37,892 nucleotides of DNA, from contig CAZVAQ010000017.1 of NCBI GenBank assembly GCA_964625145.1, forward strand, positions 1 to 37,892, written 5' to 3'. The notes beneath the pieces are model-generated. The model did no database searches and was not told where the DNA came from. It saw only the letters and a list, made by a program, of their open reading frames with translations. Shown in pieces: positions 14,296 through 22,480 of this stretch; position 1 is the stretch's first letter, and each line of letters opens with the position of its first letter. Origin of the DNA: CAYTRP01 sp964625145 (GTDB lineage: Bacteria > Sumerlaeota > Sumerlaeia > SLMS01 > JAHLLQ01). The translations under genes and the position numbers were made by a program.

Positions 14296-15717
14296 ATGCT
14301 ATTCAACTCGTTGACGTTTGTTGTCTTCTTCGTCGTTGTTCTGGTCCTTTATCAATTTCCAACTCCATGGAAACTCCGCAAGGGGTTCCTGCTACTGGCC
14401 AGCTACGTCTTCTACGCCGCGTGGAACCCGCCGCTGGTGCTGCTGCTGTGGCTGTCGACGCTGATCGACTGGTATTGCGGCAAGTGGCTGGGGCGCACGG
14501 CGGATCCGATGAAGCGGCGCCTGCTGCTTGGCGCCAGCCTCGTCAGCAACTTCGGACTGCTGGCGTACTTCAAGTACGGCGAGTTCGTGCTCGAGAACTT
14601 CACCGTGCTGATGAACAACATGGGCGTGCCGTTCGAGCCCGCGCCGTGGAGCATCATCCTGCCGGTGGGGATCTCGTTCTACACGTTCCAGACGGTGACG
14701 TACACGTTCGACATCTATCGCCGGCAACTGTCGCCGGTGAAGTCGTTCCTGGACTTCGCGCTGTACGTGACGTTCTTTCCGCAACTGGTGGCGGGGCCCA
14801 TCGTTCGCGCCAGCCAATTCCTGCCGCAATGCGTGGAGCCCAAGCGCGTGGCCGCGGACCAGATGTGCTGGGGCCTGCTGCTGCTGACGCTGGGCATGTT
14901 CCAGAAGATCGTCGTCGCGGACGTCCTGCTGTCCAAGGTGGCCAACGATGTCTTCGGCGCGGCGGACCGCCTGTCCACGCTGGATGCATGGACCGGCGTG
15001 CTGGCCTTCTCGGGCCAGATCTTCTCGGACTTTGCGGGCTATTCGACATGCGCCATCGGCACGGCGCTGTGCCTGGGCTTTCTCATTCCCAATAACTTCC
15101 GCTTCCCCTATGCGGCCATTGGATTCTCCGACTTCTGGCAACGGTGGCACATCACGTTGTCGAGCTGGCTGCGCGATTACCTTTACATCCCGCTGGGTGG
15201 AAACCGGCATGGTGTCGTGCGCACGTACATCAACCTGATGCTGACCATGCTGATCGGCGGCTTGTGGCACGGCGCGGCGTGGACGTTCGTGGTGTGGGGA
15301 GGCCTGCATGGGTTGTACCTCATCGGCGAACGACTCGGCAAGCGCGCGCTCGGCCATCTGGCGTTCTTCCAGACGGGTCTCGCGGAGATCCTGCTCATCC
15401 TGCTGACAAACTTCCTCGTCTGCGTTGCCTGGGTCTTCTTCCGCGCGGAATCGTTCGCGTGCGCGTGGCGGTTGATCCGATCGATGTTTGGCTTCAGCGG
15501 CGAGAGTGTGAAGATCCTCACCACCACCTCCATCGCGACGGTGTTGCTGGTGTACGGACTCATCATGCTGGCGCATTGGATCATGCGCCACACCACGCAC
15601 GAGGCCTTGGTGGAGGACACGCCCTGGTGGCTGGTCTCCATCATCTGGGCATTCATGATTGTTGCCATTGTGATCGCGCAAGGAGGCGGCGATGCGTTCA
15701 TTTATTTCCAGTTTTGA
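14296..15717 (+). CDS. AlgI-like MBOAT O-acyltransferase
   Basis: A 473-residue multi-spanning membrane O-acyltransferase that carries acetyl groups across the inner membrane for polysaccharide or peptidoglycan acetylation. Family landmarks are clear: LLLASYVFYAAWNP (32-45), ILPVGISFYTFQTVTYTFDIY (split over 121-141), FFPQLVAGPIVRASQFLPQ (160-178), FSDFWQRWHITLSSWLRDYL (277-296, H285) and GGLWHGAAWTF with the catalytic H325. The ATG at 14296 is preceded by GAGGGGAG. Its 3' end overlaps the SGNH partner by 26 bp. The target polymer is unknown, but the nearby fucose and glycosyltransferase genes point to an exopolysaccharide. Confidence 0.94.
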   Translation: MLFNSLTFVVFFVVVLVLYQFPTPWKLRKGFLLLASYVFYAAWNPPLVLLLWLSTLIDWYCGKWLGRTADPMKRRLLLGASLVSNFGLLAYFKYGEFVLENFTVLMNNMGVPFEPAPWSIILPVGISFYTFQTVTYTFDIYRRQLSPVKSFLDFALYVTFFPQLVAGPIVRASQFLPQCVEPKRVAADQMCWGLLLLTLGMFQKIVVADVLLSKVANDVFGAADRLSTLDAWTGVLAFSGQIFSDFAGYSTCAIGTALCLGFLIPNNFRFPYAAIGFSDFWQRWHITLSSWLRDYLYIPLGGNRHGVVRTYINLMLTMLIGGLWHGAAWTFVVWGGLHGLYLIGERLGKRALGHLAFFQTGLAEILLILLTNFLVCVAWVFFRAESFACAWRLIRSMFGFSGESVKILTTTSIATVLLVYGLIMLAHWIMRHTTHEALVEDTPWWLVSIIWAFMIVAIVIAQGGGDAFIYFQF

Positions 15718-16765
15718 GCGAATTCGCAAGATCCGCACGGTTCCGCTGCAGCCGTGGGTGCGCGTGCTGGCGGTTGGTGTCGTCGCGGCGGTTGTGATGC
15801 TGGGTGGCTGGGAGATGACCGCGCGCGCGGCGGGCTATGTGCCCAGCATTCGCGACACGCCCGACCTGTGGGCCATGTCGCGCGACCGGGTGAAGAGGCA
15901 CGACGACGGCAAGGTGCTCGTCATCACCGGCGCCTCGCGCATCCGCTTCGGCCTGGACCACGACATCATGTCGGAGGCCTTCGGCGGCCTGCCCGTCGTG
16001 AACCTGGCGATGGATGGCGGCGTCGTGCGGCCGGTGTTGCATGATCTCGCGCAGGACGAAGGCTTCCGTGGCATCGTCATCTGCGATTATGTGCCGAACC
16101 TGTTCTGGATGCCGGGCGGGCCGCTGCTGGAGGAATCCGCGTCGTGGGTGGAGAAATATCCAAGGCGCACACTCTCCGGACGCTTCGGGCAACAGATCGC
16201 CGTGCGCATCGAGGGGATGCTCGCTTTCCTCAACAACGACCTGACGCTCGGCAAGTTGATCGAGACGCGCGTGAAGCTTCCCAATCGCGATGGCGTGATG
16301 CTGCCGCCGGAGTTTCCCCCGTTCCTGGCGGTCAACCGCCTCGACCGTCGCGAGGTGATGTGGGAGAAGCTCGAGAAGGATCCCGCGTTCCAGGATCGCA
16401 TCAAGGGCATCTGGCAGGGATTGTTCTCCATGGCGACGGCATTGCCGCCGGAGTTGGTGGGCAAGATGCGCGCGGAAGTCGCCGCGGACGTGAAGGCCAT
16501 TCGCGATCGCGGCGGCGATGTGATCTTCGTGCGCTTCCCGTCCACGGGTTGGCTGCGCGAATGGGAGAACGAGACCGCGCCGCGCGAGGCGCATTGGGAG
16601 CCGCTTCTGCAGGAGACGGGATGCCTGGGGATTCACTTCGAGGACTATCCCGAACTGGGCGGCTTCGACTGCCCCGAATGGTCGCACCTGTCCGGAGCGG
16701 ACGCGGAGAAGTTTTCGAGGGGGTTGGCGAGGATCGTGAGAGAGAAGTATAAAGGAAATGAATAA
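15692..16765 (+). CDS. AlgJ/PatB-like SGNH-family acetyltransferase partner
   Basis: A 357-residue protein with an N-terminal membrane anchor (about 24-41, VRVLAVGVVAAVVMLGGW) and a periplasmic SGNH-like domain. Block I is VITGASRIRFG (S82 in GAS, replacing GDS); the expected Asp-x-x-His block appears near the C-terminus around CPEWSHLSGADAEKF. This is the layout of AlgJ/AlgX-type partners that receive acetyl from the MBOAT protein. GGAGG in the overlap with the upstream gene, 4-5 nt before the ATG, supports the start at 15692. The two genes clearly form one translational unit. The assignment rests on context plus a weak catalytic signature. Confidence 0.75.
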   Translation: MRSFISSFERIRKIRTVPLQPWVRVLAVGVVAAVVMLGGWEMTARAAGYVPSIRDTPDLWAMSRDRVKRHDDGKVLVITGASRIRFGLDHDIMSEAFGGLPVVNLAMDGGVVRPVLHDLAQDEGFRGIVICDYVPNLFWMPGGPLLEESASWVEKYPRRTLSGRFGQQIAVRIEGMLAFLNNDLTLGKLIETRVKLPNRDGVMLPPEFPPFLAVNRLDRREVMWEKLEKDPAFQDRIKGIWQGLFSMATALPPELVGKMRAEVAADVKAIRDRGGDVIFVRFPSTGWLREWENETAPREAHWEPLLQETGCLGIHFEDYPELGGFDCPEWSHLSGADAEKFSRGLARIVREKYKGNE

Positions 16766-16777
16766 AGTATAAAGGTT

Positions 16778-16851
16778 GGCTGCGGAGTGCGTGGCTGCGG
16801 AGTGCGGCCGCTTGCTGCCCCTGTTTGCGCCGCAAGGCTTGCTTGCGGCGC
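16778..16851 (+). repeat. Second REP-like family: GGAGTGCGGC repeat and perfect hairpin
   Basis: GGCTGCGGAGTGCG occurs twice (16778-16791 and 16793-16806); the second copy continues into GCCGCTTGC. It is followed by a perfect 10-bp stem GCGCCGCAAG / CTTGCGGCGC with a 5-nt loop at 16827-16851. A variant of the same GGAGTGCGGC core lies on the minus strand at 34314-34336. The gene before it ends in a degenerate AGTATAAAGG repeat (16746-16774). Confidence 0.65.
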
Positions 16852-16943
16852 ATCGGCCACCGAAATCCCTCCCGCAACTTCATCCATCCCAACGGCATCA
16901 TCATGAACCGAATCCGGCCATGACCCGCGTGTCTCTTGTGGCA

Positions 16944-16972
16944 TTGACGGGCGGGGGATTCTTCGGTATGCC
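16944..16972 (+). promoter_or_regulatory. Candidate promoter of vapBC
   Basis: TTGACG (16944-16949), 17-bp spacer, TATGCC (16967-16972), ending 26 bp before the vapB start. The -35 matches 5 of 6 consensus bases; the -10 is partial. Confidence 0.4.
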
Positions 16973-16998
16973 TCGTTCGGAAAGGTGGTGGATCGCCT

Positions 16999-17262
16999 AT
17001 GAAGACCGTGACACCCAACGAACTGGGAGAATTTGCCGAATCGCTTCTGCAGGGGGCATCCCAGCAGACGGAGATCCTGATCGTCAGAGATGGTGAAGTG
17101 GTTGCGAGAATCGAGAACCGGCCGATTGATCGTGCAAAGGCCGGGAAGCAGGATGCCGCGACTTCGGTGGCGGAGATGTTCAAGCAACTTCGGGAGAAGA
17201 GGGCCGGGGTCAACATCGACATGGAAACGCTGCGCGCCTATCGGGATGAGGGACGCCGTTGA
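16999..17262 (+). CDS. vapB: Phd/VapB-type antitoxin
   Basis: An 87-residue antitoxin. The N-terminal half (MKTVTPNELGEFAESLLQGA, then EILIVRDGEVVARIEN) has the Phd/YefM layout: a short helix followed by two strands that form the DNA-binding dimer. The charged C-terminal half (EMFKQLREKRAGVNIDMETL, RAYRDEGRR) would wrap the toxin. The stop overlaps the PIN-domain toxin start by one base (TGATG), the usual toxin-antitoxin coupling. AAAGGTGG lies somewhat far (12 nt) upstream of ATG. Confidence 0.83.
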   Translation: MKTVTPNELGEFAESLLQGASQQTEILIVRDGEVVARIENRPIDRAKAGKQDAATSVAEMFKQLREKRAGVNIDMETLRAYRDEGRR

Positions 17263-17678
17263 TGAGTTTCGTCCTGGATAGTTCCATCACGATGAGTTGG
17301 CTGCTTCAGGACGAGTCGGACCAATACGCTGCACGCGCTCGTGATCTTCTGGATCAACAAACGGCCCATGTTCCCATGATTTGGTTGTCAGAGGTCGTCA
17401 ACGTGTTGCGGCAGTCGGCAAGGCGCAATCGCATCTCGGGCGAGTATGAAGTATGGTCGCTCAACTTTCTTGCGCAATTACCCATCGCGATCGATTCGAG
17501 TGACCCTTGGGTTTCTGCACGGCGAATTCAAGCGCTGGCCGTGCGGCACAACCTGACCGCCTACGATGCAGCCTACCTTAAGCTCGCCCTGAGACTTCAG
17601 GTGCCGCTGGCCACGCTGGACAAGGAGCTCGCCCGGGCCGCCCAGTCTGAAAACACCCTCTTGACGATCGACAGATGA
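17262..17678 (+). CDS. vapC: VapC-type PIN-domain ribonuclease toxin
   Basis: A 138-residue PIN-domain toxin expected to cleave tRNA or rRNA when not bound by its antitoxin. The four metal-binding acids are D6 (FVLDSSI), E44 (LSEVVNVL), D102 (TAYDAAYLKLA) and D120 (LATLDKELARAA). The ATG at 17262 overlaps the vapB stop; a TTG one codon earlier is also in frame but less likely. Confidence 0.9.
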   Translation: MSFVLDSSITMSWLLQDESDQYAARARDLLDQQTAHVPMIWLSEVVNVLRQSARRNRISGEYEVWSLNFLAQLPIAIDSSDPWVSARRIQALAVRHNLTAYDAAYLKLALRLQVPLATLDKELARAAQSENTLLTIDR

Positions 17679-17718
17679 CTTGTTCAGTCTCCTGCAACTA
17701 TTCGGGAGACTCGAGCCC

Positions 17719-18168
17719 TTGTCCATCAATCGCCTTCCCTCACCGGTCATCGTCCTTACCTTTGTGCTTGGTGTCTTCTTTTTCGTCGCCACGGTGGGAT
17801 CCTTTCACCCGGGCGTTGTGAAGGATCGGTACAACGAGCAGTTCCTTCCGCTGATGGCGCATTTCTTTGGCGAGGGAACGGGGGTGACGGTGCTGGCGGC
17901 GCGGTTGTCGCAGTTCATCATCGGCGCGGTGGAGTTGACCGGCGGGGTGTTGATGTTGTGGGGGGTCTTCGATGCGCGGAACCGGTTGTTCGCGCTCAAG
18001 GCGGGCTATGGGTTGATGATGGCGTTGTTCGGGTCGTTCATGGTGATGCTCTTCTTCCTGCACGATTACAAGCTTCCGAGCTGGAACCAGTTCCCGGCGA
18101 TCCTGGCGATGTTGCTTCTCGCGTGGGTGGTTGTGGAGCGCGAGGCGAAGCGGGGAACCACGGACTAG
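17719..18168 (+). CDS. DoxX-like four-helix membrane protein
   Basis: About 149 residues with four hydrophobic segments: IVLTFVLGVFFFVATVGSF, LSQFIIGAVELTGGVLMLWG, ALKAGYGLMMALFGSFMVML and FPAILAMLLLAWVVVE. The layout fits the DoxX/DoxD-like family, whose members are poorly defined inner-membrane proteins. No ATG is available; I chose the TTG at 17719 because GGGAGA lies about 9 nt upstream. The TTG at 17680 would add 13 residues (MFSLLQLFGRLEP) and is possible. It follows vapC by 40 bp and is probably read from its own or the vapBC promoter. Confidence 0.7.
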   Translation: MSINRLPSPVIVLTFVLGVFFFVATVGSFHPGVVKDRYNEQFLPLMAHFFGEGTGVTVLAARLSQFIIGAVELTGGVLMLWGVFDARNRLFALKAGYGLMMALFGSFMVMLFFLHDYKLPSWNQFPAILAMLLLAWVVVEREAKRGTTD

Positions 18169-18183
18169 AATCAGGCACGGAGA

Positions 18184-18226
18184 GCACAGGGAACGCGGAG
18201 AATTGGATTTCTCCGGTTCCCTGTGC
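18184..18226. repeat. Long imperfect inverted repeat (hairpin)
   Basis: Arms of 19 and 18 nt: GCACAGGGAAC pairs with GTTCCCTGTGC, then after a one-base bulge GGAGAA pairs with TTCTCC, leaving a 6-nt loop TTGGAT. It starts 16 bp after the DoxX-like stop. There is no T-tract, so it is either a stabilising mRNA end or a repeat element; a canonical terminator is less likely. Confidence 0.65.
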
Positions 18227-18319
18227 CCGCTGCGCACTCTGTTGCTTCATCGTCGCCCATCATTCCCCTTTATCCGCGCGCGTTTCCGGCGCCATGGTTC
18301 GTGGCAACGGGAGCAGAAG

Positions 18320-19429
18320 ATGGCGCCATGGGCGACGGATACGGACTGGCTGAATCTTGGTTGGGACGATGCACGGGCTGCGGAATACGACGCGGCGCGC
18401 GCGGCGTTGTCCGCCGATGAGTCGCGCGCGTTGCTCCCGGGCCGGATCCTCGCGCGGCATCCGGGGCAGTATGCCGTGCTGACGCCAGAGGGGGAGAAGG
18501 CCGCGCGCATCAAGGGTGTCCTGCGCCGCGATGCGGAAACATGGGCGGAAATGCCGACGGTGGGGGATTGGGTGGTCATCGGGCCGCAGGTGGGGGAGAC
18601 GCTGTGGCACATCCACAAGGTGCTGGAGCGGCGCACGCGGTTGATCCGCAAGTCGAAGGGCACGCGCACGGTCCCTCAGGTCATCGCGGCAAACGTGGAG
18701 ACGATCGTCATCGTCATGGGAATGACGGAGGATTACAACATCCGCCGGCTGGAACGGTACCTGGTGATCGTGCGCGAAAGCGGCGCGCGGCCGGTGATCG
18801 TGCTGAACAAGGCGGATCTCATCGATGACGAGGAGTTGCGCGCGGCGCTGGAGTTCGAGGTCCGCGATTCCGCGCCGCAGGCAGAGGTTCATGTGGTGTC
18901 GGCATTGCACGAGGAAGGAATCGAGGAAGTGCGTTCGCTGCTGCAACCGGGCGGCACGGTGATCTTCGTGGGCTCCTCCGGCGCGGGGAAATCGACGCTG
19001 ATCAATGCGATCCTGGGCGAGGAGCGCCAGGCCACCGGCGACGTGCGCCGCGGCGACGGAAAGGGGCGGCACACGACCACCACCCGGGAGATGTTTGTCA
19101 TTCCGGGTCATGGCTCCATCATCGATTCGCCCGGCATTCGCGAGATCCAACTGTGGACGACGAGTCAGGAGGGGCTGGAGGAGGCGTTTGCCGATATCGA
19201 AGAATTGGCGAAGTCTTGCCGCTTTTCGAACTGCACTCATTCCAGCGAACCAGGGTGTGCTGTCTTGCAGGCCATCGAGGAGGAGGAACTCGATGCCGAG
19301 CGGTTGCAGAGCTACATGGCACTCCAACGTGAGCTGGAGACGGTTCGTCGGCGCGAAGCGGAACTGGCCGAAGCCCGCCGCCGGGCGTTTCGCTCCCACA
19401 AACCTGGCCGCAAGGGCCGACGCGGCTGA
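18320..19429 (+). CDS. rsgA: Ribosome small-subunit biogenesis GTPase RsgA
   Basis: A 369-residue circularly permuted GTPase that aids 30S maturation. N-terminal OB-like domain, then permuted G motifs: NKAD (163-166, G4), VVSAL (192-196, G5), GSSGAGKST (218-226, G1) and DSPG (269-272, G3). The zinc site is C300, C305, H307 and C313, followed by a basic tail (RRRAFRSHKPGRKGRRG) suited to rRNA contact. The frame is open 63 codons upstream, but GGGAG 6 nt before the ATG at 18320 and the family length support this start. Gene order is unremarkable. Confidence 0.96.
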   Translation: MAPWATDTDWLNLGWDDARAAEYDAARAALSADESRALLPGRILARHPGQYAVLTPEGEKAARIKGVLRRDAETWAEMPTVGDWVVIGPQVGETLWHIHKVLERRTRLIRKSKGTRTVPQVIAANVETIVIVMGMTEDYNIRRLERYLVIVRESGARPVIVLNKADLIDDEELRAALEFEVRDSAPQAEVHVVSALHEEGIEEVRSLLQPGGTVIFVGSSGAGKSTLINAILGEERQATGDVRRGDGKGRHTTTTREMFVIPGHGSIIDSPGIREIQLWTTSQEGLEEAFADIEELAKSCRFSNCTHSSEPGCAVLQAIEEEELDAERLQSYMALQRELETVRRREAELAEARRRAFRSHKPGRKGRRG

Positions 19430-19439
19430 AGGCAGGGGC

Positions 19440-19900
19440 TGTGAATAACTCTGTCCAGAATTATGATGGAAATCTGGACGGTTTGTTTCTATAACACTGA
19501 TTCTATTGGCCTTACGAATTGGTAAGACGACCTCCAGTATTCCCCTATGGCTGTGGACAAGTGCTGTGCATAACTTTGGGACGTGACTGCGGCCAAACGA
19601 GGGAAAAGGGTTTCGGCAAATCGAGTGATTTCAGGCAGGAACCGCGATTCCGGGAGCCGAATCGGCTTTCCACAGGCATTCACAGGGACGGCCGTTGTCG
19701 CCCGCGAGGTCATGGAAATCTAACAATCCACACACAGACTTGTCCGAAGGGTTGTTCGAGTGGTTGTCCCCAGTGATTGGAACCGTGAGCCGCTGGTCTG
19801 TCTGGATTTACAAGAGTTGTCCCCAATTTCACAGGCCCTATTAAGACGATGACTGGGTTTTTGATTATCTCTCAATCATCTTATTCGTAATGAGTGTCTG
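19440..19900. other. oriC: Candidate replication origin: cluster of DnaA-box-like sites and AT-rich stretch
   Basis: Within a 565-bp gene-free gap (19430-19994) I find TGTGAATAA (19440-19448) and TGTGCATAA (19565-19573), both exact fits to TTATNCACA on the other strand, and TGTGGACAA (19552-19560), the complement of TTGTCCACA used by high-GC bacteria. The last two are in line with a 13-bp step. Weaker sites: CTTTCCACA (19666), CAATCCACA (19724) and two identical TTGTCCCCA (19764, 19817). An AT-rich run at about 19855-19895 (TTTTTGATTATCTCTCAATC) could be the unwinding element. The gap is visibly richer in A and T than its surroundings. dnaA, dnaN or parAB are not adjacent, so a DnaA-titration site is an alternative. 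Confidence 0.5.
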
Positions 19901-19994
19901 TGCGGATGGGATTGACCCGGATGGACAGGCGTCATTTGATGGCATCCAATCACATTTTGCCAAGGCCCTTATCTCGTGAGTGCGGGAGGCTGCA

Positions 19995-21218
19995 ATGCGT
20001 TCAAGCTTCTTTGGCCTGATGATGCTCTTGTGTGCTGGACTGTTGGAAGGTCGGCCGACGGATGAGGAAAGTCTGAAGGCACAGATGGCGTACTTTGGCT
20101 ATGGCAGCTCACTCGGGGAGGAAGTGGAGGAGCTTCGCGGCTTGATTGGGGATGACCGATGGTGGACGATGTACGACGCGCTCAAGTTCACGGTGACGCT
20201 GGTAAATCATGGAGAAGAGGGGAAACCTTCACAGGTGACCGGTGCATTCCGATCGGCTCGGCGCGATGTGCACGTGGCACGTTTCGAGGGGTTGCTGCGA
20301 TTCTATTCTGCAGATGACGTCCATTTGGGGGATCACAAGATTGCCTGGTCCGGTCGTGCGACGCCCGACCGAACCTTGTGGCACACCTGGGATTGCGATG
20401 TCATTTTGCCATCAGGCTTCACAACCGAGTTCATCCCGACCATGGTCACCTTGTTGTCGATGGGGAGCCAAGGGCTGCGGGATCGCACCATCATGGCGCC
20501 AGCTCCCTACGTTGGCTATGTTGCGCTGAGGGATGGTTCCCGCCCTGGAGACGCCATGGGTGCGCGCAGCTCGGCGACGCAGCCCTGGCGTGAGCAAATC
20601 GAGGCAGAGCGTGCGGCGGCAGAGGCGCGGGAGCGGGAGGCATCGATGATTGCCGAGCTCGCCCGAGCTCAAAACGAAGCGGCAAGGATGGTGTCGGTGG
20701 ATCCGGCGACTCTCAGGTCGAAATCGGAGGACGCGAAGACATACGAGATGAAGTGGCGGTTGGAGGCCGAACGCCTCAAACGCGATCTGCAGGTGTGCAT
20801 CGAGACAAAGGCGAAAGTGAGCTTCCAAAATCCTGTCACGAAGGAGGGTCCATGGGAGTTTGATTTCCGCAAAGAGCAAGGGATTGCGGAAGTGCACTAC
20901 AATCGGGCCATTGCGGATTGTTTGAGGGAATCGATGGAGGCAGACCGCGTGGATCGGGAGACACAGGCCCGAATCGCAAGGCTGCAGCGCCAAATGTTTA
21001 ATATCATGCGGGAGCCGGATGTGATTGAGGAAAGCGACACAGTTGCGACGGTCCGACCGGATGATCGGCTGGAGGGCCAGCCCGGATACCAGGTCGAAGC
21101 GCAAACCAGAACCCGCAAGTGGGACACGCGAAAGGATGAACGAATCCTGGCCACGATGTCGGAGATCGATAGGGAGAATCGGCTCAGACGCCGTTACGGA
21201 CTTCCCAAGATTCGCTAA
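19995..21218 (+). CDS. Secreted coiled-coil protein of unknown function
   Basis: A 407-residue protein starting MRSSFFGLMMLLCAGLLEG, a plausible Sec signal peptide. Residues about 60-180 may form a beta domain (DALKFTVTLVNHGEEGKPSQ, FEGLLRFYSADDVHLGDHKI); about 195-290 and 300-345 are charged helices rich in Glu, Arg and Ala (EAERAAAEAREREASMIAEL) likely to form coiled coils. No family recognised. The start at 19995 has GGGAGG 5 nt upstream, so I prefer it over an upstream frame extension. It is the first gene right of the candidate origin. A and T use is higher than in its neighbours. Confidence 0.75.
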   Translation: MRSSFFGLMMLLCAGLLEGRPTDEESLKAQMAYFGYGSSLGEEVEELRGLIGDDRWWTMYDALKFTVTLVNHGEEGKPSQVTGAFRSARRDVHVARFEGLLRFYSADDVHLGDHKIAWSGRATPDRTLWHTWDCDVILPSGFTTEFIPTMVTLLSMGSQGLRDRTIMAPAPYVGYVALRDGSRPGDAMGARSSATQPWREQIEAERAAAEAREREASMIAELARAQNEAARMVSVDPATLRSKSEDAKTYEMKWRLEAERLKRDLQVCIETKAKVSFQNPVTKEGPWEFDFRKEQGIAEVHYNRAIADCLRESMEADRVDRETQARIARLQRQMFNIMREPDVIEESDTVATVRPDDRLEGQPGYQVEAQTRTRKWDTRKDERILATMSEIDRENRLRRRYGLPKIR

Positions 21219-21282
21219 CGGGGGTGGCATTGGTGTTTCCGGGCTTGCGTGGGCGCCACCCCCCGCCGATAAGCCTCCCGCC

Positions 21283-22446
21283 ATGACGAACGACGCCCTC
21301 CCCGCCCCGTCCCCATCCACCGCAACCATCGACACACGCCCGTGCCTGCGCGGGATGGCCATGGCCGACATGGCGGCGTTGCTGGAGCGCGGCGGCTTTC
21401 AGGGCTATCGCGCCAAGCAGCTCTACCATTGGGTGCATCGCCACGGTGCGCGGTCGTTCGACGAGATGACGAACCTGCCAAAAGCCATGCGCTCGTGGCT
21501 GGCGGAGAATGCGCAGTTTGGCGGCATTGCCCGCGTCGTCACGGAGAAGGCCTCTGCCGATGGCAGCACGAAGTTCCTCTTCGAGTTCGCCGATGGATTG
21601 AAGGTCGAGTCGGTGCTGATGCCCGGTGTGGGGGAGCAACCCGACCGCATGACGCTGTGCATCAGCAGCCAGGTTGGCTGCGCGGTGGATTGCAAGTTTT
21701 GCGTCACGGGGAAGAACGGCTTCTTCCGCCACATGACCACGGCGGAGATCGTGGATCAGGCGTTGTACGCGCGGCATTATCTGGCGCGGTTGGATGATGG
21801 GCGCGTGCTGCGCAACATCGTCTTCATGGGGATGGGTGAACCTCTGCTCAACACGCCGAATGTGATTCCGGCGATTCGCGTGTTCATCGATGCGGAGGGG
21901 ATGGACTTCTCGCCGCGGCGGGTGACGGTTTCGACGAGCGGGATCCTGCCGGGCCTGCGCGAGCTGGTGGATACGGGAACGAACGTGGCCCTGGCGATCA
22001 GCCTCAACGCGCCCACGGCGGAGCTGCGCGAGGAGATCATGCCCATCACGCGCAAGTATCCGCTGGAGGAGCTGCTGGCGCTGTGCCGGGAGATTCCCCT
22101 CGGGCGGCAGCGAATCACGTTTGAATATGTGTTGATGAAGGGCCTCAACGATTCCGAGCGCCACGCGCGCCAGGTCATCAAGGCCGTGCACGGCATCCCG
22201 TGCAAGATGAACGTGATTCCCTACAATCCGGATCCGTCACTGCCGTACGAGCGGCCGGATGACGGGACGATCGACCGTTTTTGCGCGGCGCTGCGCGCGG
22301 CGCACTTGACGGTCAGCGTGCGATGGTCCAAGGCATTGGATGTCAGCGGCGCGTGCGGTCAATTGGCCGGGCAGTACCGGCAGAAGGCGCCGGACGGCAA
22401 GCGCGTCATCCTTCCCCGCGAGACCGAACCAGCCATAACCGGATAG
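21283..22446 (+). CDS. rlmN: 23S rRNA/tRNA A2503/A37 C2-methyltransferase RlmN
   Basis: A 387-residue dual-specificity radical SAM methyltransferase. The cluster motif is C133-X3-C137-X2-C140 (CAVDCKFC), preceded by KVESVLMP and QVGCAVD, followed by NIVFMGMGEPLLN, VSTSGI, SLNAP and the ITFEYVLMKGLND segment. The C-terminal GACGQL holds the cysteine that is methylated during the reaction. The start ATG 21283 is chosen from family alignment memory (the LLERGGFQGYRAKQLYHWV region begins about 32 residues in); upstream there is only a weak ribosome site. The N-terminal 20 residues are a low-complexity extension. Confidence 0.95.
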   Translation: MTNDALPAPSPSTATIDTRPCLRGMAMADMAALLERGGFQGYRAKQLYHWVHRHGARSFDEMTNLPKAMRSWLAENAQFGGIARVVTEKASADGSTKFLFEFADGLKVESVLMPGVGEQPDRMTLCISSQVGCAVDCKFCVTGKNGFFRHMTTAEIVDQALYARHYLARLDDGRVLRNIVFMGMGEPLLNTPNVIPAIRVFIDAEGMDFSPRRVTVSTSGILPGLRELVDTGTNVALAISLNAPTAELREEIMPITRKYPLEELLALCREIPLGRQRITFEYVLMKGLNDSERHARQVIKAVHGIPCKMNVIPYNPDPSLPYERPDDGTIDRFCAALRAAHLTVSVRWSKALDVSGACGQLAGQYRQKAPDGKRVILPRETEPAITG

Positions 22447-22480
22447 CCGCAGTCTCCTTTCCCACTTTCGCAAGCCTCCG

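Noticed and set aside
13929..14314. Open frames upstream of the AlgI-like gene
   Set aside because: No ribosome site, Cys/Arg/His-rich composition and no recognisable domain; better explained as promoter DNA.
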